A stretch of DNA of 64,000 nucleotides from Galbibacter pacificus. Its GTDB lineage: Bacteria > Bacteroidota > Bacteroidia > Flavobacteriales > Flavobacteriaceae. Positions 8,652-16,225 of the stretch are shown in pieces. Every line of letters begins with the position of its first letter. Position 1 is the stretch's first letter. A model generated the notes under the pieces. It saw nothing but the letters and a program-made list of their open reading frames with translations. It searched no databases and was not told the DNA's origin. The DNA is taken from positions 206,989 through 270,988 of the forward strand of contig NZ_JAQSVC010000007.1 of NCBI RefSeq assembly GCF_029603165.1, in the 5' to 3' direction. The translations under genes were made by a program, and so were the position numbers.

Positions 8652-9887
8652 TTATTTGATTATCCATGTATTGATGCTGTTGTTGTTGGTTTCTAAAACT
8701 ATTTTGTAGAATTTAGAGTCGTTTTTCCCTAACTTTTTGGTGTAATGTTCTTTGCTTAGGTTTACAGTGCCCAATAGCCGGTATTGATCTTTTCCGCCAG
8801 TATTAAAATTGTTGGTTTCAGCGATATATAATTTTCCTTCTGAATTGTTCTGATTAATATTTTTCCAACTTACCTCAAGTTTCCCATCATGTATGTTTGC
8901 CTTTAGATTAATAGCATTAACAGGATTGATTAATGAAACCCCATCGATTTCATATTGAATGTCTTTATCAACATTTATATCTAGAAAGTCGATCATGGTA
9001 GGGAGAATGTCGACTATCCCGGGCGTTTCATTATTAAAATATTGATTGGTGTTTTTTATGTTGGTAACAATCCATGTGCTTCTTTCCCTGTCTGTTTGCC
9101 CTCCATGGTGCTTACCGTCTTTGACGGTTCTTCCGTGGTCGGTTGTAACAAGTAACATCCATTCTTCATCGTGGCTGGCCTCGCGTTCTTTAATCGAGTT
9201 CCAGATGGAACCAATAAGTTTGTCTTCAAATTCAATGGCATTGTACAATTGAGGGCTGTCTCCATATTTATGACCTATATCATCTGAAAATTCCAAATAA
9301 ACCCACGATAGGTCGGGCCCTTTCTCTTTAATATACCTTGCGGCTTCATGAGCTACTTTTTTGTCGATATCCTTAATATATTTCCGTGCATCGTCATGTG
9401 GATAAGCAATGGTGTCTAATTCAAATCCGTCATAGGCATAATCCAGTTTTATGTAATTTGTTTGCGGAAGGCTGTCGCCAATAAGTTTGGTTCTGTTGTC
9501 CAACCAAGTTGAAAATATGGCAGTTTGTTTATCTGGAAATTGATTTTCAAACAGTCTAAAAATAGTTGGATAGTTATAATTTGGGTTTTTTATGCCATTT
9601 CCATATACATTATGCTTATTTACCCAAGTACCGGTAAGCAAGCTGTTGTACCCTACAGCCGAAATGGTTGGCGTTTCGGAATAGGTACCTACAAGGCCGC
9701 CAACATATGCTTCAGTAAAACTGCCTTGATTAGAGATATTGTCCAGATTGGGGGTATTAGCCTTTTGTAGCATGTTGAAGGCAATGCCGTCTACAATAAT
9801 AAAAACAACCTTTTTTTCTTGAGCAAGAACAGTATTGATCAATACTAAAAAGGTGAGAACCGAGAGTGGTAATTGTTTGATTTTCAT
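8652..9887 (-). CDS. Secreted alkaline phosphatase superfamily enzyme (phosphodiesterase/nucleotide pyrophosphatase type)
   Basis: The 411-residue protein has a signal peptide (about 1-22, cleavage near VLAQ), so it acts in the periplasm or outside. Metal-binding motifs of the superfamily are visible: VDG with Asp33 near the start, the segment SAVGYNSLLTG at about 78-87 where the nucleophile normally lies, and TTDHGRTVKDGKHHGG carrying the Asp/His and His ligands. A short beta domain of about 90 residues follows. Such enzymes hydrolyse phosphomonoesters or phosphodiesters. It is the first gene of the operon with the SusC and SusD genes, which suggests trimming of a phosphorylated nutrient before uptake; the compound is unknown. 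Confidence 0.85.
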   Translation of the reverse strand: MKIKQLPLSVLTFLVLINTVLAQEKKVVFIIVDGIAFNMLQKANTPNLDNISNQGSFTEAYVGGLVGTYSETPTISAVGYNSLLTGTWVNKHNVYGNGIKNPNYNYPTIFRLFENQFPDKQTAIFSTWLDNRTKLIGDSLPQTNYIKLDYAYDGFELDTIAYPHDDARKYIKDIDKKVAHEAARYIKEKGPDLSWVYLEFSDDIGHKYGDSPQLYNAIEFEDKLIGSIWNSIKEREASHDEEWMLLVTTDHGRTVKDGKHHGGQTDRERSTWIVTNIKNTNQYFNNETPGIVDILPTMIDFLDINVDKDIQYEIDGVSLINPVNAINLKANIHDGKLEVSWKNINQNNSEGKLYIAETNNFNTGGKDQYRLLGTVNLSKEHYTKKLGKNDSKFYKIVLETNNNSINTWIIK

Positions 9888-9938
9888 CTTGACTTGGTTT
9901 AAGTTTTTAATTGGGTTAAATGTATTTTATTAAAAAAT

Positions 9939-9997
9939 AAATTGAATGAATGTTCAATTTAAAAAAATATTATGATAATGTTTAATTATTGTTAAAC
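9939..9997. promoter_or_regulatory. Two dyads in the TetR / phosphatase-SusCD divergent spacer
   Basis: AAATTGAA (9939-9946) and TTCAATTT (9953-9960) are perfect 8-bp arms around TGAATG; the core TGAATGAATGTTCA resembles TetR-family operators. A second dyad, GTTTAA (9980-9985) and TTAAAC (9992-9997), follows. Both lie between the divergent starts at 9887 and 10053, where a TetR protein could control both directions. Function is inferred. Confidence 0.5.
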
Positions 9998-10029
9998 GTA
10001 TTCTGTTATCCATAAACAAATCAAAGTGT

Positions 10030-10037
10030 TATATTTG
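10030..10037 (+). promoter_or_regulatory. Bacteroidota -7 element TATATTTG before tetR
   Basis: TATATTTG fits the TAnnTTTG -7 consensus. Transcription would start at about 10044, so the GTG at 10026 could not be used. This supports the GTG at 10053 (or 10047) and predicts an almost leaderless message. Confidence 0.45.
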
Positions 10038-10052
10038 TTTAAAACAGTGCGA

Positions 10053-10652
10053 GTGGGAAGAAAAAATTTGACAGATAAAAGACGTAAGGAGATTATCAAA
10101 TCTTTTTATAAGGTGGCCAAAAAAATAGGTTTGGAAAATGCTTCAATTGCCAAGGTTGCCGATGAAATGGGTATAAGCAATGGTTTGGTCATGCACTATT
10201 TTAAAACGCGAGACGATTTATTAATAGGGTTGAATGAATATATACTAGAACGGCATTTGAATATTGTTAGCTCCAAAGAGTTTGGGGAAATCAATTCAGA
10301 AGAACGGTTGATTAGTTTTATTGAAAGTCTCTTTTCAAGAAAATGGAATCGGTATTTTGACGATGGGGTTTTTTACAGTTGCTATGCTTTGGTTTATAGA
10401 AAAAGCGATTTTAAAATAAGTTTTAAGCGGTACTTAGAATCATTGCATGAGGTTTTAAGATCGAAATTATACGAAGCACGTGAAAATAATGTCATAGCAA
10501 ATACCGATATCGAGGAAGCTACCGAAATTATTTTTGCCTTAATTGACGGAGGATATTATTATTTGGGATTATTTAAAGAAGAAGAAACCGCATATAAAAA
10601 GCAAGTACAGTTATATGTATCGTATGCCATGCAATTATTAAAAGCAGGCTAG
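10053..10652 (+). CDS. TetR/AcrR-family transcriptional regulator
   Basis: The 199-residue protein begins VGRKNLTDKRRKEIIKSFYKVA. The helix-turn-helix at about 20-55 reads ENASIAKVADEMGISNGLVMHYFKTRDDLL, close to a flavobacterial TetR group whose members start MxRKxLxxxRxKEI. That match decides the GTG at 10053 over the in-frame GTG at 10026, which overlaps the likely -7 element. The remaining part is the all-helical ligand-binding domain. It diverges from the phosphatase-SusC-SusD operon with two dyads between, so it is the likely repressor of that operon and of itself. Its TAG stop overlaps the stop of the convergent small membrane gene. Confidence 0.88.
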   Translation: MGRKNLTDKRRKEIIKSFYKVAKKIGLENASIAKVADEMGISNGLVMHYFKTRDDLLIGLNEYILERHLNIVSSKEFGEINSEERLISFIESLFSRKWNRYFDDGVFYSCYALVYRKSDFKISFKRYLESLHEVLRSKLYEARENNVIANTDIEEATEIIFALIDGGYYYLGLFKEEETAYKKQVQLYVSYAMQLLKAG

Positions 10653-10897
10653 CCTTTAGACGACAGACTTTTTGTTGATGCGTAGATTGCAATTGCTGCC
10701 CAGACTACATTTACTAAAACATTGGGGAAATCTGATAAATAATAGGCATTTGCTATCAGGCAAATGGCTCCAATGGCATTTAAGATATGATACGTTTTTT
10801 TTCTGGCCGATATTTTTTTCATGACCAATAACAAGTATGCAATAATGAATATAATGGCGCCTACCCAGCCTATAATAGTGTAAAGTTCAATGTTCAT
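10649..10897 (-). CDS. CBU_0592-family small membrane protein
   Basis: This 82-residue protein has two or three membrane helices (IIGWVGAIIFIIAYLLLVM, then ILNAIGAICLIANAYYL and VLVNVVWAAIAIYA). The pattern of a GWxGAxxFxxAYxLL opening and an NxxGAxxLxxNAYY middle is that of the CBU_0592 family, whose function is unknown. It lies 2 bp downstream of the TrmH-type gene on the same strand, so the two are probably one transcript. Its stop overlaps the stop of the convergent tetR gene. Confidence 0.75.
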   Translation of the reverse strand: MNIELYTIIGWVGAIIFIIAYLLLVMKKISARKKTYHILNAIGAICLIANAYYLSDFPNVLVNVVWAAIAIYASTKSLSSKG

Positions 10898-10899
10898 TT

Positions 10900-11364
10900 T
10901 TAATAAATAACGGTTCCTTTCATTGAGCGGTCATACATAACAATACTACCTGCAACTGCCACGTTCAAGCTATAGGTAGATTTGAATTGAACTAATATAT
11001 GCGATTTTTTAATTGCTTCATTGCTCAAGCCATGATCTTCTGCTCCTAATAAATAGACAGCCCTCCGGGGATGTTGAAAGGTTTCGAGTGGTTTGGCATT
11101 TTCGTTAAGTTCAACTCCAATTAATAATGCACTCTTTGGCAAGTGCCTATAAAAATCTTCAAAAGTGTCGTAATGAAAATAAGGCATGGCGCCTACAGCT
11201 TTGTGGGTGTCGCTTGCTTGTTTATGATAACGGTTGCCAATTGTAAAGATAAAACTTGCACCCATATTTTGGGCAGACCTCCACAATACGCCTAGATTTG
11301 CAGGTGTTTTTCCATTTAGGATTCCAATACCAAAATAGCCTTGTTCTAAGTTGTCTACAACCAT
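10900..11364 (-). CDS. TrmH/SpoU-family RNA methyltransferase
   Basis: All three SPOUT motifs are present in 154 residues: NLGVLWRSAQNMGA (motif 1), LLGAEDHGLSNEAI (motif 2) and YSLNVAVAGSIVMYD (motif 3, with the trefoil-knot SLNV turn). The enzyme should use S-adenosylmethionine to methylate a ribose 2'-OH in tRNA or rRNA. The short length without an N-terminal RNA-binding domain fits the TrmL-like or minimal TrmH group, but the target nucleotide cannot be named. It is followed 2 bp later by the small CBU_0592 membrane gene. Confidence 0.88.
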   Translation of the reverse strand: MVVDNLEQGYFGIGILNGKTPANLGVLWRSAQNMGASFIFTIGNRYHKQASDTHKAVGAMPYFHYDTFEDFYRHLPKSALLIGVELNENAKPLETFQHPRRAVYLLGAEDHGLSNEAIKKSHILVQFKSTYSLNVAVAGSIVMYDRSMKGTVIY

Positions 11365-11463
11365 GAAAATAGATTAATATTTTTTTCAGATGGGCATAAA
11401 ATTAGGCGTTTTAATAATGATACTCAAAAAAAGAAATTTGCACTTTTCCATTTTGGTAAAATA

Positions 11464-13041
11464 CTATGGATTGTGAGCTATCTTGAAATAATCAAACATG
11501 GCAGGTTTTTCGGACTTTCCGTATTGAATGAGTCCAGGGCGGGGGCTCCTGTCCCATTGTGGAAGAAAGGCTCCGTTTATGGTTGATTCACCTTCAAGTT
11601 TTATGGGTTTCCAGTTGCCTTCATCCTTCCAATAAAAGTGACATTCATTATTTTTCATGGAAATTTTAAGTTGAAGCATTTTGTAACCTTCAATAGAAAC
11701 GGTTGATAAGACTTTCCGTTCATTGTTTTTTACCTGCCAAGCAATAATATTGTTATCAACAACGCCAAGACCAAGACATTGGTTGGCATCGCCATACACG
11801 GTTAGTCCTTTTAGGCTTTCATTTTTATTGGTGATACCGGCTTCAATGGTGTAGTTTCCATAAAAAGGGCGAACGGTCAGTGCGGTTCCTGCAAGATTTG
11901 TTTCTTTGGTCTGTCCAGATAGCAAAAGTTTGCCATTGTCTATGGTAACATTAGGCACAACGTTTCTAAAATCCCATTGCCAAGATTTATTCAGTTCATT
12001 ATTGTTAAAATCGTCGTGAAATCCTGAATCAATATTTTGAACGGAATTGTATGGCGATTCATTTTGTTTAGAAGGGGCTACATTACTTTTTGGTATGGGC
12101 CACCCGGTTTTTTCGTCCCAAACAATTTCGTCTATCAAGCCTTGTCTTCCGGTATAGATGTCACTTTTCTGGCTATAGGCATGGTACATATATACCCATT
12201 TCCCTTCTGTAGTTTTAACCATGGTTCCATGGCCGGGGCACTTCCAGGTATCGTTGGCGGTTAAAATGGGGTTTTTGGTATATTTTTCATATGGGCCCTG
12301 AAGTGTTTTCGACCTTGCTATCCGCACATCGTAATCGCATTTGCTGCCACAACAAGCTCCTTCAGAATAAAAAAGATAGTAAAAACCATCTTTTTTAACC
12401 ATATATTGACCTTCTATTCCCCGTAAATTATCATCCTTTAATATAGTGAATGGGTCGCCAACCAGTTTTAGTCCGTCATTGGAAAGCTTGGTGGCTAATA
12501 ATTCTATTGGTCGTTCATCGAGCCCATATGCTTTCCAGCTTATATATAAATTGCCGTTGTCTTCCATTACAAACGGATCGATGGCTTCGCTGCCGTATTC
12601 AATTAAAACGCCATGGTCTTTAAAGCCATTTTCAATGTTTTTTGTAGTAGCCACACCAATGTAAGAAACGCCATCGCTTTTTCTTCTGGCAACATAATAC
12701 AAATAAAATGTATTGTTATAATAGAATAATTCTGGTGCCCAAAATGAAGACGAAGCCCATATGGGTGTTTTATCGAAAGCATAGGTTGTTTGCGTCCAGT
12801 TTACAAGGTCTTTGGACGTAAATATTGGAAAATGTGGAGCCCATTCTGAGGATGTCCCGATTGCATAATATGTATTGGCGACCCTAATTACAGACGGGTC
12901 TGCAAAATCCCCAGGGATAACCGGATTGACATATAAAGAGGTGTTTTTTGCGAGAATTTCGGTTTGTGACCTACTTTTTTGCTTACAACCCATAAAGGTC
13001 GATACAATAAGCAGGGTTACTAAAAAAGCTGTGTTCTTCAT
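11464..13041 (-). CDS. Glycoside hydrolase family 43 lipoprotein
   Basis: The 525-residue protein has a lipoprotein signal with Cys19 (VSTFMGCK). Residues about 38-330 form the five-bladed GH43 propeller; the expected catalytic residues are Asp48 in GDFADPSVI (base), Asp155 in EAIDPF (pKa modulator) and Glu210 in GIEGQY (acid). Residues about 350-520 form a beta-sandwich of the kind appended to many GH43 enzymes. GH43 enzymes remove arabinose, xylose or related units from plant or algal polysaccharides. The lipid anchor places it on an envelope membrane. No SusCD pair is adjacent, so it appears to be a single gene. Confidence 0.9.
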   Translation of the reverse strand: MKNTAFLVTLLIVSTFMGCKQKSRSQTEILAKNTSLYVNPVIPGDFADPSVIRVANTYYAIGTSSEWAPHFPIFTSKDLVNWTQTTYAFDKTPIWASSSFWAPELFYYNNTFYLYYVARRKSDGVSYIGVATTKNIENGFKDHGVLIEYGSEAIDPFVMEDNGNLYISWKAYGLDERPIELLATKLSNDGLKLVGDPFTILKDDNLRGIEGQYMVKKDGFYYLFYSEGACCGSKCDYDVRIARSKTLQGPYEKYTKNPILTANDTWKCPGHGTMVKTTEGKWVYMYHAYSQKSDIYTGRQGLIDEIVWDEKTGWPIPKSNVAPSKQNESPYNSVQNIDSGFHDDFNNNELNKSWQWDFRNVVPNVTIDNGKLLLSGQTKETNLAGTALTVRPFYGNYTIEAGITNKNESLKGLTVYGDANQCLGLGVVDNNIIAWQVKNNERKVLSTVSIEGYKMLQLKISMKNNECHFYWKDEGNWKPIKLEGESTINGAFLPQWDRSPRPGLIQYGKSEKPAMFDYFKIAHNP

Positions 13042-13132
13042 GCTTGGTCAATGTTTTACGGCCTAAATATAACAAATAATTAATGTCTTTTTTACTTTTA
13101 TTTTTCATTGTAGTATTCTTTAAGTTTCATAT

Positions 13133-13163
13133 AAAAAAACCTTTCAAACGAAAGGTTTTTTTT
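13133..13163 (-). terminator. Hairpin terminator after the aldo/keto reductase gene (symmetric)
   Basis: Stem AAAAAAACCTTTC (13133-13145), loop AAAC, and GAAAGGTTTTTTT (from 13150). A/T runs on both sides make it usable in both directions. It lies 55 bp past the aldo/keto reductase stop and upstream of the GH43 gene on the same strand, separating the two. Confidence 0.8.
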
Positions 13164-13217
13164 ATGTAAAGGTTGCAATCTCAAGCTATTCCAAAACAGG
13201 GAAAGTACTATAAATAG

Positions 13218-14216
13218 TTACCTTTCTCCAACCCAATGTGGATAAATAGGTTCTTGAAAGCTAACATTATTTAGTCTTTCCATTTGGTTTTTATTTAAGT
13301 TCCAGCCAACCGAATCTAGGTTTGAGATTAATTGTTTTTCATTTCTCGCACCTATAATTACATTATTGACCGTGGGATTTTGAAGCAACCAATTAATTGC
13401 AACTTGAGGGATGCTTTTTTTGGTTTCCGAAGCAATCTCTTCGAGCACGTCAAGAACATTGTAGAGATGCTCGTCTAATACAGGTGGGGCGCCTACCAAA
13501 CCACCCGATTTTACTCTTCCTTCTGGAAGTGGGCTGTTCCTTTTTATTTTTCCGGTTAGCCTTCCCCAGCCCAATGGGCTCCAGACCATTGTCCCGAGTC
13601 CTTGATCCTTTATAAGAGGCATTATTTCCTGTTCGTAATCACGGCCTATCAATGAATAATATCCCTGATAGATTACATATTTTTCCAAGTTGTTTTTTTC
13701 TGATACCGAGAGCGACTTCATTAACTGCCATGCAGCAAAATTTGAAGCACCTATATACCTCACCTTGCCACTGGAAACCATTTTGTCCAAGGTATATAGT
13801 GTTTCTTCAATGGGTGTGGACGAATCAAAGCCATGCATAAAATAGACATCTATATAATCTGTGTTCAATCTTTTTAAACTGTCGTCCAGTGCTTTAATGA
13901 TATGGTAACGCGACGAACCCTTTTCATTAGGGCCTTCCCCCATTTGAAAAGAACTTTTTGTAGCTATTAAAACCTGGTCCCTTTTTCCTTTAATGGCTTC
14001 TCCTAATATGGCTTCGGAATCGCCAAGGGAGTAAACATTAGCGGTGTCAAAAAAATTAACACCCCTTTCAAGTGAAATATCGACTAGCCTTGTTGCTTCC
14101 TTGACATCGGTTTCTCCCCACCGTTGAAAGAACTCGTTGGTGCCACCAAATGTTCCTGTTCCTAAACTGAGTATGGGGACTTTTAACCCCGATTTCCCTA
14201 AATTTCTGTACTCCAT
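13218..14216 (-). CDS. Aldo/keto reductase
   Basis: The 332-residue protein is a TIM-barrel NADPH-dependent oxidoreductase. The catalytic tetrad is visible: Asp57 and Tyr62 in FFDTANVYS, Lys87 in ATKSSF and His128 in YFMHGFD. NADPH-binding residues lie near the end (VNNVIIGARNEKQLISNL). Length and the opening MEYRNLGKSGLKVPILSLGTGTFG match the YghZ/Kv-beta-like group, which reduces aldehydes and ketones. The Crp/Fnr gene ends 92 bp upstream on the same strand, and a perfect CRP-like palindrome lies 75-94 bp before this start, so the Crp/Fnr protein may control this gene. Confidence 0.92.
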   Translation of the reverse strand: MEYRNLGKSGLKVPILSLGTGTFGGTNEFFQRWGETDVKEATRLVDISLERGVNFFDTANVYSLGDSEAILGEAIKGKRDQVLIATKSSFQMGEGPNEKGSSRYHIIKALDDSLKRLNTDYIDVYFMHGFDSSTPIEETLYTLDKMVSSGKVRYIGASNFAAWQLMKSLSVSEKNNLEKYVIYQGYYSLIGRDYEQEIMPLIKDQGLGTMVWSPLGWGRLTGKIKRNSPLPEGRVKSGGLVGAPPVLDEHLYNVLDVLEEIASETKKSIPQVAINWLLQNPTVNNVIIGARNEKQLISNLDSVGWNLNKNQMERLNNVSFQEPIYPHWVGER

Positions 14217-14290
14217 TTTCTTTGTCTTTTTTTATTTGATCAAAATTCCAACAAAGCATGGATTGATTAAAGGACAAATGTCACAAATAA

Positions 14291-14310
14291 AATGTGATAA
14301 TTATCACATT
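14291..14310. promoter_or_regulatory. Perfect 20-bp CRP-like palindrome
   Basis: AATGTGATAATTATCACATT is a perfect 20-bp palindrome containing TGTGA-N6-TCACA, the half-sites bound by CRP-type regulators. It lies 75-94 bp upstream of the aldo/keto reductase start and overlaps the stop codon (14309-14311) of the Crp/Fnr-family gene. The regulator is inferred from proximity. Confidence 0.65.
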
Positions 14311-14875
14311 ATGCATGAGATAGCCTGCTTAATGTCTCTCTGGAAACGCCCAAGTATGATGCGATCATGGTTTTGGGAATGCGTTGTATCAAATTTGGAT
14401 ATTGCCTTAAAAAATCCTCGTAGCGATTTTGTGCATTATTACTTATTAAGCATAAAATCCTTCTTTGTAAGGTAATTTGTTCAAGACTTGTTTTTTTGCT
14501 GAAGAATTTTTCCATTTTGGTTAAATCTGCACATAATTTTTCTTTCTCCTGAAAGCTGATGAGGTATGTTTGAGTATCCTCCAGGCACTGTATATTAAGC
14601 GTTGCCTTGGCATGGGTATGATATGCCTGGGGATCTGAGACCCATGAGTTTTCTGTTCCAAATTGTAAAATATGTTCTTTTCCTTCCTCGCCAATGTGCG
14701 AGGACTTTACCAGTCCATTTATAAGGAAATAGTCATTATGTGCATAATTGCCTTCTTGAATAATAAATTGATGTTTCAAAAAAGATTTTTGGTCAAAATG
14801 CGAAAAGACAAAGTCAAATTCCCGATCAGATAATGCAATCGTTTTTTCTATATGCTGTTTAAGTTGCTGCTTCAT
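14309..14875 (-). CDS. Crp/Fnr-family transcriptional regulator
   Basis: The 188-residue protein has a cyclic-nucleotide-binding-like beta-barrel (about 15-125; IIQEGNYAHNDYFLINGLVKSSHIGEEGKEHILQF) and a C-terminal winged helix (about 148-188; RIPKTMIASYLGVSRETLSRL). No cysteine cluster of an Fnr iron-sulfur type is present, and the R-x-S phosphate-binding cassette of cAMP receptors is not evident, so the effector is unknown. This Bacteroidota group often sits beside an oxidoreductase gene it controls. Here the aldo/keto reductase follows on the same strand, with a CRP-like palindrome between. Confidence 0.88.
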   Translation of the reverse strand: MKQQLKQHIEKTIALSDREFDFVFSHFDQKSFLKHQFIIQEGNYAHNDYFLINGLVKSSHIGEEGKEHILQFGTENSWVSDPQAYHTHAKATLNIQCLEDTQTYLISFQEKEKLCADLTKMEKFFSKKTSLEQITLQRRILCLISNNAQNRYEDFLRQYPNLIQRIPKTMIASYLGVSRETLSRLSHA

Positions 14876-14960
14876 TTACTAAATATAAACGATTTTTGAA
14901 ACACAGGCTTATATTTAATGGCTTTTGCGTGAAGAACTTTATTATATTTACCATGTAAAC

Positions 14961-14990
14961 AAAAAACCTCTCTAAGTGGAGAGGTTTTTG
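14961..14990. terminator. Orphan terminator-like hairpin
   Basis: ACCTCTC (14967-14973) pairs with GAGAGGT (14979-14985); flanking A and T runs extend the stem and give a U tract on either strand. No annotated gene ends here: both neighbouring genes point away. It may terminate a small RNA or be left from a lost gene. Confidence 0.6.
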
Positions 14991-15168
14991 CTTTTGTATC
15001 CTTGATAAAATGGTTAAAACAATCATTTTATATATGATTTGAAAAAATTGACCAGCAGATATTCTTTTATCAATAATGATTTTTCATATTCATTTTATAA
15101 TGAGGTTTTCGAAATTGATCAACAAAAAAAAGTAACTTTTATCAAATTCGAACCTCTATTTAAAATTA

Positions 15169-15201
15169 TTTGGTCTAAAAGTCTATTTTTATTTATCTTT
15201 G
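15169..15201 (+). promoter_or_regulatory. Promoter of the marR operon
   Basis: TTTG at 15169-15172 and TATCTTTG at 15194-15201, separated by 21 bp, fit the Bacteroidota TTTG / TAnnTTTG promoter. The start would be near 15208, giving a leader of about 44 nt before marR. Confidence 0.6.
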
Positions 15202-15241
15202 ATACAAAGATATTTAGATAATAAGATATTTTGTTATCAAA
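15198..15241. promoter_or_regulatory. Imperfect inverted repeat over the marR promoter
   Basis: TTTGATACAAAGATAT at the left and ATATTTTGTTATCAAA at the right are nearly complementary (one extra base on the right). The dyad overlaps the -7 element and the expected transcription start, the classic place for a MarR autorepressor site. Confidence 0.55.
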
Positions 15242-15251
15242 CTAAAAAAAT

Positions 15252-15698
15252 ATGGAGACAACTAAGAACTTCAGCCAAATTAGTCGTGCCTATTCCGACA
15301 CTTCAATATTAATGCATGAGGCCATTGCACGAAAAGTGGGCCTTTCTGGAACAGACCATAAATATCTCGGACTAATAATTGAATATGAAGAGATGACTGC
15401 TGGAAAGATAGCCGAAATAACAGGATTGACAACAGGTTCGGTAACGGGACTGATAGACAGGCTTGAGAAAAAGAAACTTGTACGACGGAAAGCGGATAAA
15501 AATGATCGTAGAAAAGTTTTAATTGTTCCGAACGTCACTAAAATAATGGGACTTCTTCAGCCCATTTTTTCAGATTTACAAAGAAGAACCCAAGAATTGA
15601 TCGATACATTTTCTGATGAAGAAATTAATGCCATAATAAGATACTTTCTATCGGCAACTGAAATAATGAAAACCGTAACCATGGATTTAAAAAAGTGA
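15252..15698 (+). CDS. MarR-family transcriptional regulator
   Basis: The 148-residue protein has the MarR winged helix: MTAGKIAEITGLTTGSVTGLIDRLEKKKLVRRKADKNDRRKVLI, with helix-turn-helix, wing and the conserved D-x-R-R. It leads an apparent operon (15252-18030): the next gene starts 5 bp after its stop, then come a second membrane protein and a TetA-like exporter. MarR proteins commonly repress such efflux operons and release DNA when they bind phenolic or antibiotic-like compounds. The imperfect dyad over its promoter supports autoregulation. Confidence 0.9.
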   Translation: METTKNFSQISRAYSDTSILMHEAIARKVGLSGTDHKYLGLIIEYEEMTAGKIAEITGLTTGSVTGLIDRLEKKKLVRRKADKNDRRKVLIVPNVTKIMGLLQPIFSDLQRRTQELIDTFSDEEINAIIRYFLSATEIMKTVTMDLKK

Positions 15699-15702
15699 AA
15701 TA

Positions 15703-16206
15703 ATGAATATTACTGAAAGTTACTTGTCAAGAGCTGAGCTTTGGATGCTCATTACTACATTGTTCTATTTTTTAATGAACGGGGCTCAAATTTTTGAAAC
15801 AGCAGTTTTAGTACCTAAATGGACGGCCAACCCACCAGATACATTTGCTCTGTTGGCCAATAAAAATGGCGCAAGTTTAAAGGTTTTTTGGATAATTCTT
15901 CATTCCTTGCACGAGCTCACTTTTATACTGGCTATTGTTTTTTGCTGGAAATTAATTCCAATTAGAAATGGGTTGTTGATATTTTTTGCCATACATTTTG
16001 CTGTAAGGGCTTGGACACTTTCTTACTTTGCAACTAATATTATTGAGTTTCAAAAAGTGGCCGAAGGCCTAAGTCCAACAGCAGACATGGTAAAACGGGC
16101 CAATATGTGGCAAAGTTTAAACTACATCCGTGTGGCTATTTTTGTAGCCTTATCAATAGGAATGATTCCCTTGTTCTTAAAATTATTAAACATAAAAAAC
16201 AATTGA
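15703..16206 (+). CDS. Four-helix membrane protein of unknown function
   Basis: This 167-residue protein has about four membrane helices (ELWMLITTLFYFLMNGAQIF, VFWIILHSLHELTFILAIVF, GLLIFFAIHFAVRAWTLSYF, YIRVAIFVALSIGMIPLFLKL). I do not recognise the family; length and helix number resemble DUF1772-type proteins, but this is a guess. It begins 5 bp after the MarR stop, so it is translated in the same operon as the TetA-like exporter. A role in handling the same compound is inferred only from context. Confidence 0.65.
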   Translation: MNITESYLSRAELWMLITTLFYFLMNGAQIFETAVLVPKWTANPPDTFALLANKNGASLKVFWIILHSLHELTFILAIVFCWKLIPIRNGLLIFFAIHFAVRAWTLSYFATNIIEFQKVAEGLSPTADMVKRANMWQSLNYIRVAIFVALSIGMIPLFLKLLNIKNN

Positions 16207-16225
16207 AAAAATTGCTCCTTATTTA

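Larger units (their letters stand above)
14876..15251. other. 376-bp divergent spacer with orphan hairpin and MarR promoter
   Basis: The spacer between crp/fnr (-) and marR (+) holds an isolated terminator-like hairpin (14961-14990) and the MarR promoter/dyad (15169-15241). A 60-codon frame at 15039-15221 has no recognisable family, biased composition and no clear start signal, and is not taken as a gene. Confidence 0.5.

Noticed and set aside
12037..12264. Antisense open frames inside the GH43, SusC, alaS and other genes
   Set aside because: They lie opposite strongly supported genes, have no motifs and arise from codon bias of the real frame.
15039..15221. 60-codon frame upstream of marR
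   Set aside because: It has biased composition, no recognisable motif and overlaps the marR promoter; it is likely chance.
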